Source: Paenibacillus rigui
Lineage (GTDB): Bacteria > Bacillota > Bacilli > Paenibacillales > NBRC-103111
Assembly (NCBI RefSeq): GCF_002234615.1
Contig: NZ_NMQW01000005.1
Span: 1-64,000, forward strand
Reading direction: 5' to 3'
DNA: 64,000 nt
Both the position numbers and the translations under genes were made by a program. Below are positions 36,640 to 46,022 of this stretch, in pieces. A model generated the notes under the pieces. The model was not told the DNA's origin and did not search any database. It saw only the letters and a program-made list of their open reading frames with translations. Positions within the stretch are counted from its first letter, which is position 1. Each line of letters starts with the position of its first letter.

Positions 36640-37093
36640 ATTTATCCAATCACCTTTGAATGACTAATGGATTCGTGCTGTCGAGTCAGATGACGAAGGT
36701 TGAGCAGACCAATACCTCTTTGTTTATGCTTCTCAAACTCCTCGGACATCCTGAAAATACCGCTCCGTAGAACACCTAAAAAAGGCAGCAAAAAAGTGAC
36801 CTTGGGCAAACAAAAAATGGCCAGCGGCATCCACAATGTACTGTCTGAATAAACGTTCAGGAAGCTGACGTATTCACAGTAATTGATACACCTAATGACT
36901 CTAATTTCTTAATGGAATGCTTGATGATTACGTCCCGTTTTCGTTCCTCGTAGTAGGTTGGACCCAGCTCAATGAAGAACCCCTGATACCGAAATCGTAT
37001 CAGGGGTGCCGGTTGGACAGCTACAATTCCTATGGTTTTCACCTCACGCAGAAGCCTTAATCCAGGACAAGGAGAATAAGGCCATCCGCTCAC
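36640..37093 (-). pseudogene. Degenerate remnants after the Weimberg operon
   Basis: Two short minus-strand frames (64 and 78 codons) have no clear product. The 78-codon one starts with GTG overlapping the dehydratase stop and ends LGPTYYEERKRDVIIKHSIKKLESLGVSI, which vaguely resembles the C-terminus of a transposase. I treat both as remnants, not genes. Confidence 0.3.
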
Positions 37094-39108
37094 CGATCCG
37101 TCTGTTCCGTCTGTTCCGTCGGCTCCGTTGACACCTTCGGCTCCAGCGCCTTCAGCCCCGCCTCCAGAACGGCAACAATCCGGTCCACATCATAGATGCT
37201 TCCGGCCCATGTCCCTCCGCTTGCCGCCTGCAGCGCAGCCCATAACCGCGTATCCTGCGGCAGCAGCGGGTCAGGAGCCAGTCCGGGGTGAGGCGGTCTC
37301 GACGCGAGTACCCGCGCCCCTTCCTCCGGTGACAGCAGCTCCCCTTCACGGCCGATGAAATGGATGCTGCCTTCCAGCTCATTCCGGTCCACGACAATGT
37401 CGATGATATCTCCGTCCCTCAGCTTCCCGATAGGTCCGCCTGCCAAGGCCTCGGGACCTGCATGTCCGATGCAGGCCCCTGTAGAAACACCGGAAAAACG
37501 GGCATCCGTCAGCAGAGACACGAACTTGCCGAAGGGCAGGTGCTTCAAGGCCGAGGTCAGCTGGTACGTCTCTTCCATCCCTGTCCCCGAAGGTCCCCGT
37601 CCGATCAGGACCAGAACATCTCCCGCAGCAATCCCCCCCTGCTTAATAGCAGCGATGGCTGCCTTCTCGGACGTGAACACCTTGGCCTGTCCCCGGTGAC
37701 GGTAGACGCCATCTTCCCCTACGACCGACGGATCGATCGAGGTGGACTTGATGACCGAGCCCTCCGGGGCCACATTGCCCATAGGAAACGTCACCGTAGA
37801 GGTCAAGCCTCTCTGCCTGGCCCGTTCGGGCGACAGGATTACATCATCCGCATCGATTCCATCCAGCTCAAGCAGCAGACGTTTCATCCTGCGCCGGCGC
37901 TCACTCGACTCCCACCAATTCAGCACCGCATCCACCGTTTCACCTGAAGCGGTCACTGCGTCCAGATGCAGCACGCCGAGGCGGCGCAGGTGAAGCATCA
38001 CTTCCGGAACGCCGCCTGCCAGAAACACCCTCACGGTCGGGTGGTATTCCGGCCCATTCGGCAGGACGCTGACAAGACGAGGCACCGACTTGTTGATGCG
38101 GATCCAATCCTGCACCGTCGGGATCCGCAGTCCTGCCGCATGAGCCACGGCCGGGATATGGAGCAGCAGGTTGGTCGAGCCCCCGAAGGCCGCATGAACG
38201 GCCATCGCATTATGAATCGCCTTATCCGTCAAAATATGCTTCATGCGCAAGCCCTGCGCCTCCATAGCCATCATCGCCCGCGCCGACTGCCTTGCCATCT
38301 CTTCCCATACCGGCTGGCCGGACGGAGCAAGCGCGGCGTGGGGAACCGTCATGCCAAGCGCTTCGGCTACGACCTGGGAGGTTGCCGCCGTCCCGAGGAA
38401 CTGGCAGCCGCCGCCGGGCGTGGCGCAGGCGCGGCAGCCCAAATCGGCTGCCGCCTCCAGCGAGAGCTCGCCATTGGCATAGCGGGCGCCGATCGTCTGG
38501 ATCTTGCCCGCATCCTCCCCTTCCGTCGGAGGAAGCGTCACGCCGCCGGGGACAATAACGCTCGGCAGGTCGGGAAGACCTGCCAGAGCCATCATCATCG
38601 CCGGCAACCCTTTGTCGCAGGTAGCGATGCCGAGCACGCCTCGGCGAGTCGGCAAGGAGCGGGCAAGACGTCGAAGCACGATCGCTGCGTCATTGCGGTA
38701 GGGCAGCGAATCGAACATGCCCTCCGTACCCTGTGAGCGGCCGTCGCAAGGATCGCTGACGTACCCGGCGAACGGAACGCCGCCGCTGTCCGTCACTTCC
38801 CGGGCCGCCGCCTGCATCAGCAGGCCTACCTCCCAATGGCCCGTATGATAGCCGAGCGCAACAGGACTTCCGTCTTCCTTGCGAATTCCCCCCTGCGTGC
38901 TGAGCAGCAGGTACTGCTTCCCTTTCAGCTTGCCGGGCTTCCAGCCCATGCCGACATTTTGCGTCAACCCGAACAGCTCGCCGCTCGGCGCATGCAGCAG
39001 CTGCTCCGGCGTTAAAGGCAGCGACCCGCCGGGCCCTGGCGCATGGGTACGAATGTCATACAACGCTTCCGAGCCTTGGCCCATCAGCTCTTGGAGCTGC
39101 TCTGTCAT
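37090..39108 (-). CDS. D-xylonate dehydratase, YjhG/YagF type
   Basis: 672 residues of the IlvD/EDD dehydratase superfamily, the long YjhG/YagF branch (usual length about 650-660). Visible are [29 protein letters not shown] and [18 protein letters not shown] (Cys ligand of the Fe-S cluster), [16 protein letters not shown] (Cys ligand), [16 protein letters not shown] and [23 protein letters not shown]. It removes water from D-xylonate to give 2-keto-3-deoxyxylonate. ATG follows GAGGAGAGACGG. It is the third gene of the operon, 24 bp after the aldehyde dehydrogenase gene. The C-terminus carries an unusual [12 protein letters not shown] tail. Confidence 0.88.
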   Translation of the reverse strand: MTEQLQELMGQGSEALYDIRTHAPGPGGSLPLTPEQLLHAPSGELFGLTQNVGMGWKPGKLKGKQYLLLSTQGGIRKEDGSPVALGYHTGHWEVGLLMQAAAREVTDSGGVPFAGYVSDPCDGRSQGTEGMFDSLPYRNDAAIVLRRLARSLPTRRGVLGIATCDKGLPAMMMALAGLPDLPSVIVPGGVTLPPTEGEDAGKIQTIGARYANGELSLEAAADLGCRACATPGGGCQFLGTAATSQVVAEALGMTVPHAALAPSGQPVWEEMARQSARAMMAMEAQGLRMKHILTDKAIHNAMAVHAAFGGSTNLLLHIPAVAHAAGLRIPTVQDWIRINKSVPRLVSVLPNGPEYHPTVRVFLAGGVPEVMLHLRRLGVLHLDAVTASGETVDAVLNWWESSERRRRMKRLLLELDGIDADDVILSPERARQRGLTSTVTFPMGNVAPEGSVIKSTSIDPSVVGEDGVYRHRGQAKVFTSEKAAIAAIKQGGIAAGDVLVLIGRGPSGTGMEETYQLTSALKHLPFGKFVSLLTDARFSGVSTGACIGHAGPEALAGGPIGKLRDGDIIDIVVDRNELEGSIHFIGREGELLSPEEGARVLASRPPHPGLAPDPLLPQDTRLWAALQAASGGTWAGSIYDVDRIVAVLEAGLKALEPKVSTEPTEQTEQTDR

Positions 39109-39132
39109 GTTCCGTCTCTCCTCTGCAATGAA

Positions 39133-40611
39133 CTAGGCTTTGACAAACACAGTCTTGATCGATGTAAAAAACTCAATCGCCGCTTGCCCCTGCTCGCGGG
39201 AGTGGGAGCTCGACTGCTTCATCCCGCCGAACGGGGCCTGCAGCTCGACGCCGGCCGTTTCCGAGTTAATGCGGACGAGGCCCGCATCCATATCTTGAAT
39301 GAACGATAAGATGTTACCGATGCTTTGGGTGAAAATCGAGGCGCTTAAGCCAAAATCCGAATCATTGGCGAGCTCAATGCCCTGTTCCATTGAATCTACT
39401 GCGATCAAGGCAAGCACAGGCCCGAATATTTCTTCACGGGCTATGGCCATGTCCGGCGTGACTTTATCGAATACGGTCGGCTGCACGTAGAACCCTTCGG
39501 CAAGCGACGGATCCTCCGGACGTCCGCCGCCGAACAGCAGCTCCGCTCCTTCGTCCTTTCCTTTCTGAATGTAAGACAATACCGTTTCGAGCTGGCTTGC
39601 ATTCGCGCAGGGCCCCAGCCATGTCCCGGCTTCCAATCCGTGCCCCACCTTCAACGACTGCAATTTGGCAAGCAGCTTTTGTTTGAATACATCGTATACC
39701 GCACGTTCAATGATCACACGGCTGGTTGCCGTACATTTCTGGCCGGTGGAACGAATCCCTCCGCTGATCGTCGCGTCCACCGCCAAATCAAGGTCGGCAT
39801 CCGCTGCGACCAGAATCGGATTTTTGCCGCCCATCTCCAGCTGGTACTTGGCTCCGCGCGCCAGGGCCGCTTGACCGACCCGCTTGCCGACCGCATTCGA
39901 GCCGGTGAAGGTGATGCCATTGACATCCGGGTGCTCGGCCAGACCTTGCCCAATCACGGAGCCGCTACCGGTAACAAGATTCAGCACGCCTGCAGGCAGC
40001 CCCGCTTCCGCAAAGCATTCAATAATCTTGGCGGCGGTGACTGCCGTTTCCTGGGCAGGCTTCAGCACGACCGCATTGCCATAGATTAAGGCCGGTGCCA
40101 TTTTCCAGATCGGAATCGCAACCGGAAAATTCCACGGCGAGATGACGCCGACTACGCCTAGCGGTGTGCGGGTCGTGAACATAAGCGCTTCCGCGTCCGT
40201 CGATGGAATGACATCCCCGACCCGGCGCATGCCTTCACCGGCGTAATAGCGTAAAATCGCGATGCCGCGGGCCGTTTCGCCTTTGGCCTCCGGCAGTGTT
40301 TTACCCATCTCGCGGGTCATCGTTTCCGCCACTTCATCCAAACGGCGCTCCAGAGCGTTCGCCACCCGGTACAAATAATCTCCGCGGGCTGCTCCAGACA
40401 GCTTGCGCCAGCCTTTTTGCGCCGCCTTGGCGGCAGCAACTGCGCGATTCAAATCCTCCGCCGAGGAGGCCTGCACATAACCGACAACCTCCGTGCGCTG
40501 CGCCGGATTCAGGCTGGGAACAGTCTCTCCCGTAACGGAAGCCGCCCATTCCCCTTGAATATAGTTTAAATAGGTTTGTCCCCCGGTAAATACAGATGAT
40601 GACATCGTCAT
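39133..40611 (-). CDS. 2,5-dioxovalerate (alpha-ketoglutarate semialdehyde) dehydrogenase
   Basis: 492 residues of the NAD(P)-dependent aldehyde dehydrogenase superfamily. It has [52 protein letters not shown] with the catalytic Glu, [14 protein letters not shown] with the catalytic Cys, and [11 protein letters not shown]. The substrate call comes from context: a pentonate dehydratase and an FAH-type dehydratase flank it, and this enzyme would finish the Weimberg route by making 2-oxoglutarate. ATG follows AGGAGGAAGC. It is the middle gene of the operon. Confidence 0.87.
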   Translation of the reverse strand: MTMSSSVFTGGQTYLNYIQGEWAASVTGETVPSLNPAQRTEVVGYVQASSAEDLNRAVAAAKAAQKGWRKLSGAARGDYLYRVANALERRLDEVAETMTREMGKTLPEAKGETARGIAILRYYAGEGMRRVGDVIPSTDAEALMFTTRTPLGVVGVISPWNFPVAIPIWKMAPALIYGNAVVLKPAQETAVTAAKIIECFAEAGLPAGVLNLVTGSGSVIGQGLAEHPDVNGITFTGSNAVGKRVGQAALARGAKYQLEMGGKNPILVAADADLDLAVDATISGGIRSTGQKCTATSRVIIERAVYDVFKQKLLAKLQSLKVGHGLEAGTWLGPCANASQLETVLSYIQKGKDEGAELLFGGGRPEDPSLAEGFYVQPTVFDKVTPDMAIAREEIFGPVLALIAVDSMEQGIELANDSDFGLSASIFTQSIGNILSFIQDMDAGLVRINSETAGVELQAPFGGMKQSSSHSREQGQAAIEFFTSIKTVFVKA

Positions 40612-40645
40612 AGTTAAGCTTCCTCCTGTTCAAATATGGATGGGT

Positions 40646-41539
40646 CTAGCTTGCACTAACAACCGGATTCAACAGTGTCCCGATACCGGAAATATCGATT
40701 TCCACCCGGTCACCGGCCGCAAGCGTAAATTCGTTCGGCGGCACAATACAAGTGCCCGTCAGCAAGACGGTTCCCTCAAATAGTTCATTGTCTCGCTTCA
40801 AAAATCCGGTGAGCTCCTCCAGCTTGCGCTTGAGCTGTCCGGTACTGGCCGTTCCCTCCACAACCTTCTGTCCCTCGCGGTAAATGCGGCAGGTCATTTG
40901 CAGCCGGTACGGGTCTTCCACCGTCTCGGCCAACCGGATGGCGGGGCCGATCGAGCAGGAACGCTTCCATACCTTCGCTTGTGGCAAATAGAGCGGATTC
41001 TCGCCCTCGATATCCCGGCAGCTCATATCGTTGCCGATGGTGTAGCCGACGATGCGGCCTCGCCCATCCAGTACAAGTGCAAGCTCCGGCTCAGGTATTT
41101 GCCACGAGGAATCGCTGCGCAGCTGTACGGCTCCGCCGGGCCCAACGGTGCGGGCTGCCGTCGATTTGAAGAACAGCTCCGGCCTCTCGGCGTCATACAC
41201 CTTATCATAAAAGGTAGACGCATCCATCCGGCCACCGGTCGCCTCATAGTTTCGCGCTTCCCGACTGCGCTCGTATGTCACTCCGGCTGCCCATACCTCC
41301 GGAGCCTCGATAGGTACGAGCAGCGATAGCTGCTCCAGACTTTCAGGGATCGGCCGGGCCGACGAGATCAGCGATTGTACCAGCGCAAGAGGCGATGCAG
41401 CGGAGGCTTCCGCTTCCTTCAGCAGCGAGAGGAAATCTCCCTGCGGCAGGTTAAAAATTTCCCCTTCATCGGTCACGGCAGCGAGCTGAACGGACGATAG
41501 CGCTTTCAAATATCGGATAATACGCATAAGATCGATCAC
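40646..41539 (-). CDS. FAH-family 2-keto-3-deoxypentonate dehydratase
   Basis: 297 residues with a fumarylacetoacetase-type fold. WAAGVTYERS precedes FFKSTA; the metal-site motif is IPEPELALVLDGRGRIVGYTIGNDMSCRDIEGENPLYLPQAK, and LTGTCIVPP and GDRVEIDISGIGTL follow. In this operon the expected reaction is dehydration of 2-keto-3-deoxyxylonate to 2,5-dioxopentanoate. Members also hydrolyse acylpyruvates, so the assignment leans on neighbours. It is the first gene of the operon; the IclR palindrome lies 17-33 bp upstream. Confidence 0.8.
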   Translation of the reverse strand: MIDLMRIIRYLKALSSVQLAAVTDEGEIFNLPQGDFLSLLKEAEASAASPLALVQSLISSARPIPESLEQLSLLVPIEAPEVWAAGVTYERSREARNYEATGGRMDASTFYDKVYDAERPELFFKSTAARTVGPGGAVQLRSDSSWQIPEPELALVLDGRGRIVGYTIGNDMSCRDIEGENPLYLPQAKVWKRSCSIGPAIRLAETVEDPYRLQMTCRIYREGQKVVEGTASTGQLKRKLEELTGFLKRDNELFEGTVLLTGTCIVPPNEFTLAAGDRVEIDISGIGTLLNPVVSAS

Positions 41540-41555
41540 TCTCCTTTAAGTATTT

Positions 41556-41572
41556 GTTTTATATTATAAAAC
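41556..41572. promoter_or_regulatory. IclR-type operator upstream of Weimberg operon
   Basis: GTTTTATATTATAAAAC has 8-bp perfect arms around one central base, 17-33 bp before the first operon gene. The same palindrome (reverse complement, differing only at the centre) lies before the IclR gene. A partial copy, GTTTATAATATC, follows at about 41576-41587. Confidence 0.7.
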
Positions 41573-41712
41573 ACTGTTTATAATATCGGACATGAGAAAA
41601 CCTCTATCGAAGCTTTGCAAAGATGAGCGAAAGCGTTAAGCGGTAGGTTTTATCACCAATAAGAATTTTGCTTTCCGATTCATCGGAAACTAGTTTTATG
41701 TGGTAAGGAAAC

Positions 41713-41741
41713 GACTCCCCCGTCCCCTGAGGACGGGGAGT
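41713..41741 (-). terminator. Terminator hairpin after IclR gene
   Basis: ACTCCCC-CGTCC pairs with GGACGGGGAGT. It lies between the IclR stop and the operon start and would separate the two units. The T tract is weak. Confidence 0.55.
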
Positions 41742-41791
41742 GCTTCATTTCAAAGCCTTGGCGCTTTTACCTGCCGGGCCTTGCTTTGGAG

Positions 41792-42559
41792 CTATCCATG
41801 GGCCCGGCGATAGCCCAGAAGCTGCGATATCGCCGCAGCCTCCTTTTTCAGCAAGACTACATATTCCGCGAACTGGGACTCGTCAACCGCTGAAGTCAGT
41901 GTGGAGAGGCTCATTGCCGCAATGACCGCCCCCGTATGATCGTATATAGGGGCCGCACCGCAGCGGACACCGGGCTCATTCTCCTCATGGTCATAGGCAG
42001 CACCTTCCGCACGGGCTTGCCTCAGCTCACGGACAAAAGCAGCCTCGTCATGGATTGTTGCTGCCGTATGTACCGTGTAATTATAGTTATGAAGCAGCTT
42101 CGTCAGCGCTTCTTCCCCCTGGAAGGCCGCCAGCACTTTGCCCACGGCACTGCTGTGCAGCGGAACACGGCGTCCGATCCGGGAATAGCGGATGGCCGCT
42201 TTATCCCCCTCTACCTTATCTATGTATACGCCTTCCTTGCCGTCTAATATGACAAGATGGGTGGACTGACCTGTCAGCGCGGACAAAGAGGCCAAATGCT
42301 TACGGGCGATCGTGCGTATGTCCATGCCTTGCAGCAGCAGCTGGCCCTTCTCCAGCAGCTTCATCCCGAGCTTGTATTTGCCCGATTCTTCGTTCTGATC
42401 GATGTAGCCGTGCAATTGCAGCGTTTTCAATAACGAATGGACGGTGCTTTTGTGCAGCTGCATACGGGTGCTAATTTCGGTAATTTTCAACTCGGTCGTC
42501 GATTCATCGAACAGGTCGATGATTTGTAAAGCCCTGTCTAGCGATTGAATGATTGGCAT
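41792..42559 (-). CDS. IclR-family regulator of the pentonate operon
   Basis: 256 residues from ATG 42559, chosen because AGGAG precedes it by 8 nt; an upstream start at 42637 would add 25 residues overlapping the promoter. The N-terminal winged helix (about 1-65) reads IIQSLDRALQIIDLFDE, KITEISTRMQLHKSTVHSLLKTL and GKYKLGMKLLE. The C-terminal ligand domain (about 75-250) has VYIDKVEG, PLHSSAVGKVLAA and VRCGAAPIYDHTGAVIAAMSLS. It sits upstream of the Weimberg genes on the same strand, and the same palindrome occurs before both, so it probably controls both itself and the operon. Confidence 0.88.
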   Translation of the reverse strand: MPIIQSLDRALQIIDLFDESTTELKITEISTRMQLHKSTVHSLLKTLQLHGYIDQNEESGKYKLGMKLLEKGQLLLQGMDIRTIARKHLASLSALTGQSTHLVILDGKEGVYIDKVEGDKAAIRYSRIGRRVPLHSSAVGKVLAAFQGEEALTKLLHNYNYTVHTAATIHDEAAFVRELRQARAEGAAYDHEENEPGVRCGAAPIYDHTGAVIAAMSLSTLTSAVDESQFAEYVVLLKKEAAAISQLLGYRRAHG

Positions 42560-42590
42560 GATGGGACACTCCTGGGAATCGGTTATATCT

Positions 42591-42607
42591 GTTTTATAAT
42601 ATAAAAC
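42591..42607. promoter_or_regulatory. IclR-type operator upstream of its own gene
   Basis: GTTTTATAATATAAAAC, the same 17-bp palindrome as at 41556-41572, 32-48 bp before the regulator start. A second partial copy (GTGTTCAATATTGTTTTATC) lies to the right. The two full sites support autoregulation. Confidence 0.7.
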
Positions 42608-42785
42608 CGTGTTCAATATTGTTTTATCTAATGTCATTTTATGTGAATTCCATCGTATTGTCTACGATTTTCAATAAAAAAGATAGAAACCAAGTCACAG
42701 ACCGGCTCTATCCCCATCTCCTATCTCTGTTGTTTACCGCTTCGCATGACGGGAGGCTTACTCCCGTTTCCCTCATGCCTCTTTC

Positions 42786-43076
42786 TCAACGGAATCGGCT
42801 GATGATGTCCAGCACATATTTGCTTATGACGGCCAGGCCGCCGATAAAATAGCCAATGACAAAAATCCACCCTGTCGGATCTATTGAGATCAAGGACATG
42901 AGAAGGTTCATCGGCAGCACATAGTACAGCATATCCTTCAAATATACAAGGGCCACATTCGGGTGCAGCGAGCCCCGCCAGAACGATTGGGCAAAAGCAA
43001 TGAGAAAGTCCAGCATCATAAAGCCGAACAGCACCCACAATGTATAGATCATCCAGTCTGCAAGCGTAAAAGTCAC
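42786..43076 (-). CDS. Small hypothetical membrane protein
   Basis: 96 residues with three predicted membrane segments (WMIYTLWVLFGFMMLDFLIAFA, LYYVLPMNLLMSLISI, WIFVIGYFIGGLAVISKYVL). Size and shape recall holin-like or YwnF-like small proteins, but I do not recognise the family. It has its own upstream region and no operon partner. The ATG at 43076 follows GGTGGTGATCCC. Confidence 0.6.
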   Translation of the reverse strand: MTFTLADWMIYTLWVLFGFMMLDFLIAFAQSFWRGSLHPNVALVYLKDMLYYVLPMNLLMSLISIDPTGWIFVIGYFIGGLAVISKYVLDIISRFR

Positions 43077-43231
43077 TTGGGATCACCACCTTGCTATATA
43101 CTATGAGGAACAGACGAACATGTGATGACAAATTAGTTGGCACCCCGGGTGCTATTGATGTTTGTCTATATCACTTTCTTCTTACCTGAAGCGTATCGAG
43201 GGGGTGAGAGGATGCAATCCATTTTTCGCAA

Positions 43232-43269
43232 ACAAAAAACAGACCCTCCTTTGTTCAAGGAAGGTCTAA
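43232..43269 (-). terminator. Terminator after 2-hydroxyacid dehydrogenase
   Basis: Minus strand AGACCTTCCTT / AAGGAGGGTCT stem (43241-43267) with one mismatch and a GTTTTTTG tract (43233-43240). It lies about 40 bp after the gene stop. Confidence 0.7.
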
Positions 43270-43306
43270 TAGAAGCATTCACGCATACCCTGCTGTCGTC
43301 TAAAAA

Positions 43307-44260
43307 TCAATACTGCTTCCCGTAATCAACCCGGTTAAGCGAAGGCTTGCTGCCCCCTATATACTCCTTCAGGTTATGTAAAAAAATATTCATCGCCCGC
43401 TCCTCGTACCGGCCGGTCGAGCCTGAATTATGAGGAGTCATGATGACATTATCCATGTCCCAAAGCGGGCTTGTCTCCGGCAAAGGCTCCTGCTCGAACA
43501 CATCGAGCCCCGCTCCGGCAATGTCACCGTTGCGGAGCGCTTCAATCAGCGCATCCGTATCCGTTGTGCCGCCCCGGCCGATATTGATAAACACCGCCGT
43601 CGGTTTCATCAGACTAAACTGCCGTTTGCCGAACAAATGCGCCGTCTCGGCTGTCTTGGGTAAGGTCACGATCACGAAGTCGCTCTCCTGCAGCACCGTA
43701 TCCAGACCGCTGTTATCGTACATCTCATCTATGAAGGGCGACGGGGCTCCCGATTTCCGCACCCCCAGCACCCTCATGCGGAACGCCTGAGCCAGCCGGG
43801 CCGTTTCTTCCCCGATCGCTCCGACCCCGATGATGCCGACCGTCTTCTCGTGCATTTCGCTGTAGGGCGGTATGCCCTCCCACTTATGCTGGAGCTGATA
43901 ACGGATAGAAAGATGCAGCTTGCGGGTGAATGCCAGCATCATGGCAAAGATCGCTTCGGATATGGAGTAAGCATGAACACCGCTTGCTGTCGTCAGCGTG
44001 ATCCCCCGCTCTTGAAAAGCTTCCATAGGCATATGATCCACGCCTGCTCCCCAGTTCTGCACCCAGCGCAGCTTGCTTTCCGGGCGAAGACAGGCTTCCA
44101 CGGCGGATGCGTTCCAATCCATCAAAATTTCCGCATCCTGCAGATGGGATTCCCATACCTCCTTCTCTTTTCCGTGAATCACTTCGCAGTCCGGCGCCAG
44201 CAGCCGGATTTGCTTCAGGTGGTCCTCCGACAGTGCATGAAAACAAACGATTTTGGGCAT
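43307..44260 (-). CDS. D-2-hydroxyacid dehydrogenase
   Basis: 317 residues from ATG 44260 (AAGGAG 9 nt upstream). The NAD-binding domain has VGIIGVGAIGEETARLAQ (GxGxxG), VFINIGRGGTTDTDALIEAL with catalytic Arg, LDVFEQEPLPETSPLWD with Glu, and MTPHNSGSTGRYEERA with the catalytic His. It resembles GhrB/phosphoglycerate-dehydrogenase-like enzymes reducing 2-keto acids such as glyoxylate or hydroxypyruvate. It lies downstream of the isomerase gene but is separated from it by a terminator hairpin. The physiological substrate is not clear. Confidence 0.85.
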   Translation of the reverse strand: MPKIVCFHALSEDHLKQIRLLAPDCEVIHGKEKEVWESHLQDAEILMDWNASAVEACLRPESKLRWVQNWGAGVDHMPMEAFQERGITLTTASGVHAYSISEAIFAMMLAFTRKLHLSIRYQLQHKWEGIPPYSEMHEKTVGIIGVGAIGEETARLAQAFRMRVLGVRKSGAPSPFIDEMYDNSGLDTVLQESDFVIVTLPKTAETAHLFGKRQFSLMKPTAVFINIGRGGTTDTDALIEALRNGDIAGAGLDVFEQEPLPETSPLWDMDNVIMTPHNSGSTGRYEERAMNIFLHNLKEYIGGSKPSLNRVDYGKQY

Positions 44261-44314
44261 GGTTCTCATCTCCTTTGGCCTCATTATACCATCGCCCGTG
44301 CGTTAAAAATACAG

Positions 44315-44353
44315 AGAACCCTGTACCGCTTCATACAGCAGTATACAGGGTTC
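44315..44353 (-). terminator. Terminator after isomerase gene
   Basis: GGAACCCTGTA pairs with TACAGGGTTC around a 17-nt loop. On the minus strand it is followed by TGTATTTTTAA. It lies between the isomerase and dehydrogenase genes. Confidence 0.6.
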
Positions 44354-44393
44354 CTTCCAATGCTCTTTTCCGGGCCTTCCTTTCCTTGCGGCT

Positions 44394-45896
44394 CTAAAGC
44401 TTCACATGGTTGACGTTCAGCAGTACGCCCACCTTCTCGAACAAGGACGCATTGTGCCCGATCGACATAGCACAGTGATGCGTAGGAGCTTCTGCAAACC
44501 AGCGGGTCATATAATCATCAGGTTGCAGAGGGAACTTCACCGGGGTTTGGGTGTTGCCTATCTTCATGATCGGTCCATTGGTTGACTCGCCCTCGCTGCT
44601 GATCAGCTTCAGCCTGCCGTCCCCCGTTTGGGTCACGTTCAGAGTGGTCACAGGTCCCGTTCTCACCTTCGCCTCAACCGAGACCCCGGTCCCCTGCTTG
44701 CCATGATACAATCCCATACCGCGCAAAATCGGCTTCCCGTCGGAAATCGCGATATGGAACGGTCCGTCGTGACCGAGCAATATTGTCTCATCGATGTAAT
44801 CTACGACGACGATCTCCGAGAAGCTGCCGCCCGTGCCGAGCAGGTCGCATATTTTCATCGCAACGGCCGTTTTCAGATCACCCTCGCCGGAGCACGGAAT
44901 GCCGCGTGCGGTCAGCAGGGAATGGCCGACGATAAAGCCGCTCTGCAGCTTCTCATATTCGCCGCCCGGCGCGCCGTGATAATAATAGCTTAAAGCATCC
45001 AGATCAAACGCCCGAACGAGCTTCTCCTGTGCAGCCGCCACCTTGCAGGACCATGCCATCTGCTCGTCGGTCGGCTTCTTGGCAATCGGGTCCGAGGGAG
45101 AGTCCCCTCTGATCTGGAACATGTCCAGCACCTGCTCCATCTTCGCCTTCACCTCCTGCGGGGTGACCTCCTTCAGCATCCGGTCCAAATCGCACATTTC
45201 AAGAACCTCGACATGCAGTCCGGTCTGGGCTTGAATCATCGTAAAGTCGCTGTACATGTCGAGCATGCCGCTGTACGTGTTCCCAAGAAATCCGAACCGG
45301 CTGTGCTGCAAATTGCGAGGCACGGCCGCCGCACGGCACCATTCCTCAATCTCCCGCCATGCGCGGATTGCTTCCTTGCGCTGGTGGGTAACCTCATTGG
45401 TCATCGAGATCGAAGGCGTATAATCCAACCCCAGCAGCCCGTTAATAACCCGAAACGGAATGCCCGCCCGATTGAACGCATTGGCAAATTCGGGGACTGG
45501 ACAAGCGCCGCAATGGGCAAGCCACTCACCGGTCGTAGATAAATCGTATTGAATCCGCTCCGTCGGCTGCAGGTTCAAAAAAACGACCGGCGCTTTGCAA
45601 ATTTGATGCACCGGCAGCACGGTAGAGCTGGTCGAATAAGTAGCGGAGTGACAAAAGACAATATCCACATGCTGTCCATTCAGCCATTCTCCCGCTCGAC
45701 GGCCCTCGCCTTCCGTATCGACCAAGCCGTAATTATACACCTCTCCCCAAGCCGACATTTGCTTCTCAATAAAATGCCCGTATTCGATAAGACGGTCGCG
45801 AAGACCTGGAAACTGCTCCCAATACGCTTTCAAGCCAATGGAATAAAGTCCGATACGGGGCTTCTTGCCCGGTTTAATCGGTTGCAGCCAAGACAT
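44394..45896 (-). CDS. L-fucose/L-arabinose isomerase-family protein
   Basis: 500 residues. The family fold has an N-terminal Rossmann-like domain (IGLYSIGLKAYWEQFPGLRDRL, VDIVFCHSATYSTSSTVLPV), a middle domain (RFGFLGNTYSGMLDMYSD with substrate-facing Asn) and a C-terminal part (CSGEGDLKTAVAMKICDLLGTGGSFSE with metal-ligand Glu, and HHCAMSIGHNASLFEKVG with metal His). Its length equals AraA. It probably interconverts an aldose and a ketose; which sugar is not evident. It is divergent from an AraC regulator. The next genes downstream are a hydroxyacid dehydrogenase and, further, the pentonate operon. Confidence 0.78.
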   Translation of the reverse strand: MSWLQPIKPGKKPRIGLYSIGLKAYWEQFPGLRDRLIEYGHFIEKQMSAWGEVYNYGLVDTEGEGRRAGEWLNGQHVDIVFCHSATYSTSSTVLPVHQICKAPVVFLNLQPTERIQYDLSTTGEWLAHCGACPVPEFANAFNRAGIPFRVINGLLGLDYTPSISMTNEVTHQRKEAIRAWREIEEWCRAAAVPRNLQHSRFGFLGNTYSGMLDMYSDFTMIQAQTGLHVEVLEMCDLDRMLKEVTPQEVKAKMEQVLDMFQIRGDSPSDPIAKKPTDEQMAWSCKVAAAQEKLVRAFDLDALSYYYHGAPGGEYEKLQSGFIVGHSLLTARGIPCSGEGDLKTAVAMKICDLLGTGGSFSEIVVVDYIDETILLGHDGPFHIAISDGKPILRGMGLYHGKQGTGVSVEAKVRTGPVTTLNVTQTGDGRLKLISSEGESTNGPIMKIGNTQTPVKFPLQPDDYMTRWFAEAPTHHCAMSIGHNASLFEKVGVLLNVNHVKL

Positions 45897-46022
45897 GATA
45901 CAGCACCTCGCTCATTCTCAAAAATAATAGCTTTCTTCCTCCATTGTAATGGCTTACAATATAAATAACATCCAATAATCTTGGTATAAAATCATAGTAT
46001 CTTGCTAGAGGAGCTGATCCGA

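Noticed and set aside
36640-36836. 64-codon minus-strand frame as a small membrane protein
   Set aside because: No ribosome site, no family, and it lies in a stretch of fragments that includes the broken GNAT gene.
41625-41640. GCGAAAGCGTTAAGC as a cre site near the Weimberg operon
   Set aside because: It departs from the cre consensus at several fixed positions, including the leading TG and the trailing C.
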